Positions 58,087 to 64,000 of a stretch of DNA of 64,000 nucleotides are shown in pieces; position 1 is the first letter of the stretch, and every line of letters starts with the position of its first letter. The translations under genes were made by a program, and so were the position numbers. Origin of the DNA: Mesorhizobium sp. (GTDB lineage: Bacteria > Pseudomonadota > Alphaproteobacteria > Rhizobiales > Rhizobiaceae); the NCBI GenBank assembly GCA_004963905.1, contig SUGL01000022.1:59098-123097 (forward strand), in the 5' to 3' direction. The notes under the pieces are model-generated. The model searched no databases and was not told where the DNA came from. It saw only the letters and a list, made by a program, of their open reading frames with translations.

Positions 58087-58400
58087 TCAGGATTGAGTGT
58101 AGCCGCGGGCTCTCATGCAATCCTTGACGAGATTGCCTTGTTCCATACCCTTGACGATACGATCCCCGACACCGTCCCCGATTGCATCTGTCATCGTTTT
58201 CGGGCGGCTATTCGTTCCGATCGTCGCCGTCGTCATTTCCGACTGATACTTGCATTCAGTGTAGTCCTGCTGGGCAGCACTGCGCGGCGTCTCGTCCTTC
58301 ACCCAGTTGCCGCCGTCGGACGTACTGCACCCGGCAGCGAAAGAAAGGCACCCTGCCAAATCGCAATTAGAATTACTTTGTTCACGAAACACTCCTTCCG
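58087..58400 (-). pseudogene. Small lipoprotein with frameshifted signal peptide
   Basis: The body SFAAGCSTSDGGNWVKDETP and the rest to a stop at 58087 look like a small lipoprotein of about 100 residues with a lipobox AAGC. In that frame the N-terminus is polar (MFREQSNSNC) and cannot act as a signal. A signal-like VNKVILIAIWQGAFLSL lies in the neighbouring frame just upstream. A single indel near 58340 would restore a normal lipoprotein, so this is a frameshifted gene or a sequencing error. Confidence 0.55.
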
Positions 58401-58524
58401 GAAAGCAAAAGCAGCAATGGCCGAAGGATGGTCGGCCATTGCAAGGCGATAAGATCTTTCAATAGAGATGGCTGTCAGTTCGCTGCTGGAATCGGGCATG
58501 ACATATCGCCCTCCCTTGCGGCGA

Positions 58525-61500
58525 TTAAAACCGAACACTGAGTTTGGCGTTGAAGCCATGCTCCTGCGCGTCCGAGGCAAGCTGACCTTTATAGGTAAGC
58601 CCGATGGTTGCCTTGTCGGTAAGGTTGACATCGATACCAGCTTCGAAGACGGCAGCGTTCTTTGCGATTGGCGTTCCCTCCACGGCGAAGGATGAGCCGC
58701 CTGTGAAGGCAAGCGCCGTTTCAGGCACCACATCGCCGAACGCATGACGCCAGCCGATACCGCCACGGGCGGTTGTATTGACGGAACCAAGCGGGAAAGC
58801 GGTCGAGGCGCGCAGCCCTATCGTGGTGAATGTCGTGTCGCTCGACCGGTCTTTTCCGGAAAGCGCAGCGGCACCGCCATGCTCTGTGAAGCCATCCGCG
58901 TTGAAGTTCACATAGGCTAGGTTCGCATAGGGCTCGAAAGATACGGAAGCTGTATCCAGTCGAGAGCCGAGTTCGCCGAAAGCCTGGAACGTGCCGGCAT
59001 GGTAATCGGCCGAAAGGCTGTCGGAGAAGCCCGGAAACGCCACCGACCTGCCGGTCTCGATGCGGTTCCACGTATAGGCAAGGCCGGAACGGAAGCTGTG
59101 AGGGCCACGCTGCGTGCCAGCGTAGATCCCGAGGTGATAATTGTTGCCTGAGCCGGAGGAGGCGCGATCATCCACATGGATGGACGTATGGCTATAACCG
59201 GCAAGAAGCCCGAGCCGCCAGCTTTCGCCGATGGCCGCATCGCCGCCTGCAATAAAGCCTCCCGTCGAGCGGTCGAGGCGAGCAGCGTTGCCGTCTCCGT
59301 CCAAATGTCCCCAGGCGCCGAAACCGCTGCCCCAGACGGCGAAGTTTTCGCTGGTCGCGGGAGCCAGTTCCGGGCCTTCCGGTCCATATGCCATGACCGG
59401 CACGGTTGATGCGCCCACGCCTGCGAACGCTGCGCGAATGCGATCGCCGGCGGCGTCACGGACGAAATGGCTGTCTTCGACAAAGGCGCTGTGAACGGAA
59501 GCATGGATCTCGCCCGAAAGCTGATCGAATGCGTTGCGGGATCCCTGTCCCGTCAGGAAGAGGATGTTGTCGTGGATCGTGTTGCCGGAACCAAGGGCTT
59601 CCGCAGCCGCGCCCACGGATCGCTGATTGAAGGTATTGCCGACATCGGCAAAGGTGACAGAATTGCGATCGACGTCGAGATAGACGTTGGTCGGGTCATA
59701 AGCGAGTTCGAAATCGACGAAGGGCGAGTCTGTAAAGAGGCCTCCTGTCAGCCCGCCGTAGGTCCCGATCACGCCGCCAGCGGCGGTCAGAAGCGTGTAG
59801 CGGGTATCGACTGAGAAATGCCCGGCACCTTCACGCACCAGGTTGACGCTCGCTCCCTTGTTGATGGCGGCACTGCCGGCAACGTCGATGAGATCTGAAG
59901 CCTTGCTCGGTGCGATACCCGCCAAATAGGTCGACCCGGCCTGCTGCACGAAGTCACCGTTGACGGTGAGCACTGCAACCCCCTTGCTTGGATCGAGCAC
60001 GCTGCCAGGAGCGACGGTGCCGCCTGCGCCAACCGTAAGAGAGCCGACTGCACCGATACCCGTAAGGGTACCAGTAGCCGAGACGCCTACCTTCGAAACA
60101 ATGCGGCCATCGACGGCGAGTATGCCTCCAAGCACCTTGGTCGGCCCGCTGTAGCTGTTTTCGCCGGACAGGATCAGCGCTCCTTCGCCGCGCTTCGTCA
60201 GGTCTCCGGCGCCCGAGATTGAATTCGACCAGATCGAGGAGTAGCCTTTGGTGTCGACGTCGAAGACGCCGGCGTAGCGGAACTCGCCCGGACCCTCGAT
60301 CGCAACGCCGAGATTGAGCAGACCCTGGCCGAAGACTTGTTCATCCTCGAACCCTTTGGTGGTCGTCGTTGTCAGGAGGGTTTCAATGGTCTGGCGGGCG
60401 TTCATGTAAGGGAATGCCGACCGGATCACTGCCGCCGCGCCAGCAACATGCGGCGTTGCCATGGAAGTACCTTCCTCGTACTTATACGGGTTGTTCTTGT
60501 TCGCCCGATCCCCTTGTGGCCAGGTAGAATAAATGCCGTTCTCATCAATCGGATTATCGGGATCGGCATTAATATCGCCACCCGGAGCCGCGAGGCACCA
60601 CTCTGCTGTGGCTCCGCATCTATTGCTATAGCTGGCAATCTTGCCATCCTTGCCGACAGCAACGACTGTTATCAGCGAGCCTGCCAGATCCGAGAAGTCG
60701 AGCTTCGAGACATCAGACCCGCTCACTATCTTGTATGTATTTGGGTTATTGAAATCGAAACCTTTGTTTGTTTGATCGTTTGTGTCGATGAACTTATAAA
60801 GATTTCCATCTTTGGTATTTTCTGGCGTTATTAACGGCAACGTGCCGATGCCGCTGGGAATCGCCGAAGCAGCGCCGGGTTGGTCGTCGGTACTGGCATC
60901 ATTACCGGCGGCGAAGACGAGCACGATGTCCGCCTTAGCCGCCTTCTTCAACGTATTGTAGGTATCGACGAGATTGCTCGGATCATCATAGATGGCCTGA
61001 TAGTCGAGAATCTCATAGTTTTTATTATCGATGGCATATCCCTTGCCATCGAGTTTCAGTTGGCCGTTCTCGTCCTTGAGATACCGCCCCAGCAACAGGC
61101 CTGGCCCGTAGCTCCCATTGAGCACGCCAGCTCCCGCACCAATCGCGTATTCGATCGCTTCATTGGTCGGGTCCATCTCGGGATCATCTGGGTCGCCGAT
61201 ATCCACTGCTCGAAGGGGCAATACTGTCGATTCATAGGCCACGCCCTGCATGCCCGTGCCGTCGCGCGCGGCGCCGATTATCCCCGCCACATGGGTCCCG
61301 TGTCCGTCAGGCACACCGTCTTTGTCGACAGAATGGCTGACGTCAGCCAAGCGTTTATCCGTCCCGAAGTTGTGCAGCGCCTTCGAAATGCGCGCCACGA
61401 ATTCGGGATGGTTGATATCCAGTCCTGTATCCACAATCGCAACGACGACGCCCTTGCCCGTATAGCCTTTAAGGTAGGCGGGCAGGGCGTTGATCATACT

Positions 61501-61638
61501 CAGGCCCCAATTTCTGGAATATTCGGCATCTGCCACCGGCGCAGGCGACGCGACTGATTCCTGGGCCAAGGACAGATTTGGTGCGAAGAGCGCCGTTGTT
61601 GCTAAAAACAATTTGATCGTTCTGAAGCGCGTTGGCAT
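58525..61638 (-). CDS. Subtilase-family autotransporter protease
   Basis: The 1037-residue product has a signal peptide (TIKLFLATTALFAPNLSLAQ, residues 8-27) and a peptidase S8 domain at about 45-440. The triad is D70 in VAIVDTGLD, H113 in DGHGTHVAGI and S392 in EGTSMATPHVAGA. An autotransporter repeat region follows (GAGDLTKRGEGALILSGENS near residue 480). A C-terminal beta-barrel of about 270 residues ends in KLSVRF, with the terminal Phe of outer-membrane proteins. It is a type Va secreted serine protease, apparently intact. No NifA site was found before it. Confidence 0.93.
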   Translation of the reverse strand: MPTRFRTIKLFLATTALFAPNLSLAQESVASPAPVADAEYSRNWGLSMINALPAYLKGYTGKGVVVAIVDTGLDINHPEFVARISKALHNFGTDKRLADVSHSVDKDGVPDGHGTHVAGIIGAARDGTGMQGVAYESTVLPLRAVDIGDPDDPEMDPTNEAIEYAIGAGAGVLNGSYGPGLLLGRYLKDENGQLKLDGKGYAIDNKNYEILDYQAIYDDPSNLVDTYNTLKKAAKADIVLVFAAGNDASTDDQPGAASAIPSGIGTLPLITPENTKDGNLYKFIDTNDQTNKGFDFNNPNTYKIVSGSDVSKLDFSDLAGSLITVVAVGKDGKIASYSNRCGATAEWCLAAPGGDINADPDNPIDENGIYSTWPQGDRANKNNPYKYEEGTSMATPHVAGAAAVIRSAFPYMNARQTIETLLTTTTTKGFEDEQVFGQGLLNLGVAIEGPGEFRYAGVFDVDTKGYSSIWSNSISGAGDLTKRGEGALILSGENSYSGPTKVLGGILAVDGRIVSKVGVSATGTLTGIGAVGSLTVGAGGTVAPGSVLDPSKGVAVLTVNGDFVQQAGSTYLAGIAPSKASDLIDVAGSAAINKGASVNLVREGAGHFSVDTRYTLLTAAGGVIGTYGGLTGGLFTDSPFVDFELAYDPTNVYLDVDRNSVTFADVGNTFNQRSVGAAAEALGSGNTIHDNILFLTGQGSRNAFDQLSGEIHASVHSAFVEDSHFVRDAAGDRIRAAFAGVGASTVPVMAYGPEGPELAPATSENFAVWGSGFGAWGHLDGDGNAARLDRSTGGFIAGGDAAIGESWRLGLLAGYSHTSIHVDDRASSGSGNNYHLGIYAGTQRGPHSFRSGLAYTWNRIETGRSVAFPGFSDSLSADYHAGTFQAFGELGSRLDTASVSFEPYANLAYVNFNADGFTEHGGAAALSGKDRSSDTTFTTIGLRASTAFPLGSVNTTARGGIGWRHAFGDVVPETALAFTGGSSFAVEGTPIAKNAAVFEAGIDVNLTDKATIGLTYKGQLASDAQEHGFNAKLSVRF

Positions 61639-61708
61639 GCTTAATCCCTATTCCCAAAACTACTTATTTCTTTCAGATCAGATTGGCGCGATATCGAGCG
61701 GCAAGCGA

Positions 61709-61861
61709 TCAGCTTATGTATCGACCAGGTCCCGCCAGCGGAGATCTGCGCGTCGCCTCTACGCATGCTGGCGTGTCACCAATGATACATCGATTATTTC
61801 TGGATTTCAGGCACGTCGGATTGGATTTGCCCTTGCGGTGTAGAGCGAAGTTACTAGCCAT
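61709..61861 (-). CDS. Candidate 50-residue basic small protein
   Basis: A strong ribosome site, AAGGAGG, lies about 6 nt before an ATG at 61861. The frame encodes MASNFALHRKGKSNPTCLKS followed by NNRCIIGDTPACVEA and stops at 61709. It has three cysteines and a high positive charge. I know no family. It lies between nifA and the autotransporter gene on the same strand, 70 nt before the latter, and could be the first cistron of that transcript. Confidence 0.4.
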   Translation of the reverse strand: MASNFALHRKGKSNPTCLKSRNNRCIIGDTPACVEATRRSPLAGPGRYIS

Positions 61862-62036
61862 AGGATTCCTCCTTCTTAGTTTTGTCAGCCGCAGAGCCCC
61901 AGTACGACTGGTGGTAGAAAGCACACGGCCGGAATCTTGGCAGCGCTGTTCACACCCACGTTCGTAAGGTGGCCGATGGGCTCGGCGCCAGAGCACCAAT
62001 GCTTGACCTGCTCCAGCTCTTGCTCGGCGGGTTGTT

Positions 62037-63095
62037 TCAGAGACGCTTGATCTCGATGCCGTGTTTTCTCAGCACGTAGCCGATCTGGCGCGGGGTCAAA
62101 CCGAGCAGGCGCGCCGCCTTTGCCTGCACCCAGCCACACTTTTCCATGGCGGCAATGACCGTATCGGCATCGGGCACCCTACCACGAGTCGTGGCAGGGC
62201 CTATCGGCGCTTGCCCGTCGCCGACGGGCGGGGCGGCACGGGCGGCGGAAGGCTCGATCGTAGTCGAGTTCTCTGACGTCGGCGGTCCGTTCTTCCACAG
62301 CGCCGCGGCCAAGCACTCACCCACGCAACAGGCAAAGTCAGTTCTGAGGATTGATGGACCCGTCGCCAGAACTGCCGTCCGTTGAACGCAGTTTTCGAGC
62401 TCTCGGATGTTGCCTGGAAATTCGCAATTCATTAGCACCTCAATCGCTTCGGGAGCGAAGGTCAGCGTGTGATCATTCTCAGTATTGAAATTCTTGAGAA
62501 ACTGAGCGGCCAAGAGCGGAATATCACCTCGCCTTTCGCGCAATGCCGGCACGCGTAAAGTGACGACGCTGATGCGGTAATAGAGGTCTTGCCGGAACTC
62601 CTTGCGTTGAACTGCCTTTTCCAAGTCCCTGTTGGTTGCGGCAATCACGCGAACATCGACTTTAATGGTGTGGTTGCTGCCGACACGCTCAAACTCCTGC
62701 TCCTGCAGGACACGCAGCAGCTTAGCCTGGAACGAGCCCGATATTTCGCCAATCTCGTCCAGAAACAATGTGCCTTTGTCGGCAGCCTCAAAGCGCCCCT
62801 TGCGCAAATTGATCGCGTCGGTGAAGGAACCCTTCTCATGACCGAACAAGTCAGATTCCAGAAGCGTCTCGGTGAGCGCCGCGCAATTGACCTTGATGAA
62901 GGGCTGCTTGGCGCGAGGCGAGAGTTCGTGAATGGCTTTGGCAACCAGCTCCTTGCCGGTTCCGGATTCACCTCGCAACATGACCGTAGTCTTCGCCTTG
63001 GCCACCTTGACAAGGTGCTCACGCAGCTTGCGCAGCGCCAGACTATCGCCAAGCATCTCCTTGCTGATCTTTTTACGCTCCATTTGGCAGCCCAT
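62037..63095 (-). CDS. nifA: Transcriptional activator NifA lacking the GAF domain
   Basis: The 352-residue product has an AAA+ sigma-54-activating domain (Walker A GESGTGKE at 42-49, Walker B LFLDEIGEI) and a C-terminal Fis-type helix-turn-helix (MEKCGWVQAKAARLLGLTPR). The cysteine pattern C-x11-C-x19-C-x4-C, typical of oxygen-sensitive rhizobial NifA, is complete from MNCEFPGNIRELENC to CCVGEC. No GAF domain is present. The sigma-54-contact loop usually written GAFTGA reads GSFTDA. GGAG lies close before the start. This is the only nifA with an intact AAA+ domain in the window and presumably drives the local promoters. Confidence 0.93.
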   Translation of the reverse strand: MGCQMERKKISKEMLGDSLALRKLREHLVKVAKAKTTVMLRGESGTGKELVAKAIHELSPRAKQPFIKVNCAALTETLLESDLFGHEKGSFTDAINLRKGRFEAADKGTLFLDEIGEISGSFQAKLLRVLQEQEFERVGSNHTIKVDVRVIAATNRDLEKAVQRKEFRQDLYYRISVVTLRVPALRERRGDIPLLAAQFLKNFNTENDHTLTFAPEAIEVLMNCEFPGNIRELENCVQRTAVLATGPSILRTDFACCVGECLAAALWKNGPPTSENSTTIEPSAARAAPPVGDGQAPIGPATTRGRVPDADTVIAAMEKCGWVQAKAARLLGLTPRQIGYVLRKHGIEIKRL

Positions 63096-63848
63096 CCCAC
63101 TCCGCCACCCGCCGGTGGAACTGCACTTGACGGTGAGCTGTGTTGTTTTTCGTCATTATCATTCTCGATCTCACCTTTGTGCCTCGAAATTTCCGGCGCG
63201 CGGACGCCCTCGGCAAATGGCAATGGCGCCTGAGCATCGTTGTCTTTCACCAGGACGAGCGTCTTCTCCTCCGTGCGGGCGCCCGCAATATGCGCGCTTG
63301 TTTGCGCAGGCCTTTACTCGACCGGTCGCCGTTCTGTCCGGCTTCTGCCGCACCGCAGCCTGCAAACCCATCCTTGACAAGAAAGGAGGGGAGTCAATCG
63401 AGCTCTCCTTGCATTCGTGCAAGGAAAATTGTCAGTTTGATAGAATTCTATCAAAACGGCAGAAACGCTCCGCCCCCAATTTGGCTGTACCTGCGGCGTT
63501 CAGCGTACGTGACGACATGTGCGGACTTGTCCCAATTGCCATCCGAGTTGTGCGGGAAACAGTAGCCGCTGCGCTGTTCGCTTCAACCGCGTGATGCCGC
63601 TGACAGTAGAGGCGGCGGCTCGTCGAGCGAGGCTTCATTGTTCGGCTACTAAAGCGGCTGTGCTTTGGTGGGAGTTGGTTTCGCCCAAGTTCTGGGCCTG
63701 AGGGCGTCGGCCCGTTTCGCCGCACAGGCTCCTTCCACATCGTCGAGCCGAGAAAGAGGGGCCACACAGCTCCCCCTGTTTCACAATGCCCCGCCCCTCA
63801 GCAGCTAGATACGACAGGTGACCTCAAATGATGCGTCTTGCATGGCTT
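63096..63848. other. Upstream region of nifA
   Basis: About 750 bases without a recognised gene. A minus-strand frame just upstream of nifA (about 63100-63250) contains SSPSSAVPPAGGG, resembling an interdomain linker of NifA but in a different frame, so the original N-terminus may have been cut off by an indel. It holds a 20-nt palindrome. Confidence 0.5.
63436..63455. promoter_or_regulatory. Perfect 20-nt palindrome upstream of nifA
   Basis: TTTGATAGAATTCTATCAAA is perfectly self-complementary and lies about 340 bp before the nifA ATG. It looks like a dimeric-repressor or activator operator. The half-sites TTGAT and ATCAA are separated by 8 bases, not the 4 of FixK/FNR boxes. Confidence 0.6.
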
Positions 63849-64000
63849 CTACACCTGCCTGAATGCCAGAACTGCGTTCGTACCGCCCATGGCGAAGGCG
63901 TTGCTCATGGCGACGCGCACCTTGCGCTCGCGCGGCACATTGGGTGTGATGTCGAGGTCGCAAGCGGGATCTGGCTCGCGATAGTTGGCGGTCGGCGGCA
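63849..64000 (-). CDS. nodE: NodE/FabF-like beta-ketoacyl synthase, 3' end only
   Basis: The last 50 codons, running off the window, read [20 protein letters not shown] and then [18 protein letters not shown] before a stop. This is the end of type II beta-ketoacyl-ACP synthases (usual NSFGFGGTNAxL). In this island context and with [10 protein letters not shown] it is most likely nodE, which elongates the special fatty acid of Nod factors. A housekeeping fabF is the alternative. Confidence 0.75.
   Translation of the reverse strand, partial: PPTANYREPDPACDLDITPNVPRERKVRVAMSNAFAMGGTNAVLAFRQV

Noticed and set aside
63437-63454. FixK/FNR box before nifA
   Set aside because: The half-sites TTGAT and ATCAA are 8 bases apart instead of 4.

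Overview
This window looks like part of the symbiosis island (or symbiosis plasmid region) of a Mesorhizobium-type rhizobium. The nif genes, the fixABCX cluster, a second rpoN paired with a peroxiredoxin, a NifA with the rhizobial C-x11-C-x19-C-x4-C oxygen-sensing cysteines, an alpha-carbonic anhydrase next to nifH and a NodE-type 3' end all fit this. IS remnants, frameshifted genes and long gene-poor stretches are typical of such islands. The genus is inferred from gene content only.

Layout. 0.5-7 kb: acetoacetate decarboxylase followed by a broken dehydrogenase, pyrE, an IucD-type N-hydroxylase and a universal stress protein, separated by long empty stretches. 7-16.2 kb (minus strand): nifH-nifD-nifK-nifE-nifN-nifX-DUF269 and a response regulator, driven by one NifA/sigma-54 promoter upstream of nifH. 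16.5-20.8 kb: a frameshifted gene, a stray copy of the queE 3' end, an alpha-carbonic anhydrase and a queC-queD-queE cassette. 21-27.3 kb: IS remnants, including an IS3-type element nested in an IS630-type element with a 4-bp target duplication, a hisC/luciferase-like monooxygenase pair, an intact IS481 transposase, and a collapsed asnB that still has a NifA/sigma-54 promoter. 27.9-30.3 kb: prx-rpoN. 30.3-36.2 kb (minus strand): P450, ferredoxin-SnoaL fusion, double SDR, luciferase-like monooxygenase and nifQ, under one NifA/sigma-54 promoter; this is the best candidate for an uncharacterised system. 37.4-40 kb: an MFS exporter and hmuS. 40.4-46.8 kb: iscN, a broken nifU, nifS, nifW and fixABCX. 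47-52.1 kb: a broken hydrolase, an IS66 remnant, a broken 3' end of one nifA copy, then nifB-fdxN-nifZ-nifT and a SIR2-like gene. 52.4-64 kb: an O-acetyltransferase, broken hydrolases, an IalB-family protein, an ISNCY transposase, a DarT-NADAR toxin-antitoxin pair, a subtilase autotransporter, the surviving nifA and the 3' end of a nodE-like gene.

How it works together. NifA, whose cysteines should make it oxygen-responsive, and the island-encoded RpoN would activate a coherent regulon. I find paired TGT-N10-ACA and -24/-12 sites upstream of nifH, prx-rpoN, the P450-nifQ operon, fixA, nifB and the asnB remnant, plus a slightly degenerate pair upstream of iscN-nifS. The products supply nitrogenase (nifHDK), FeMo-cofactor assembly (nifENXBQ, DUF269), Fe-S supply (iscN, nifS), maturation (nifW, nifZ, nifT), electron delivery (fixABCX, fdxN) and an unexplained oxidative pathway (P450 operon). 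All coordinates and site calls come from reading the sequence; no database search was run.
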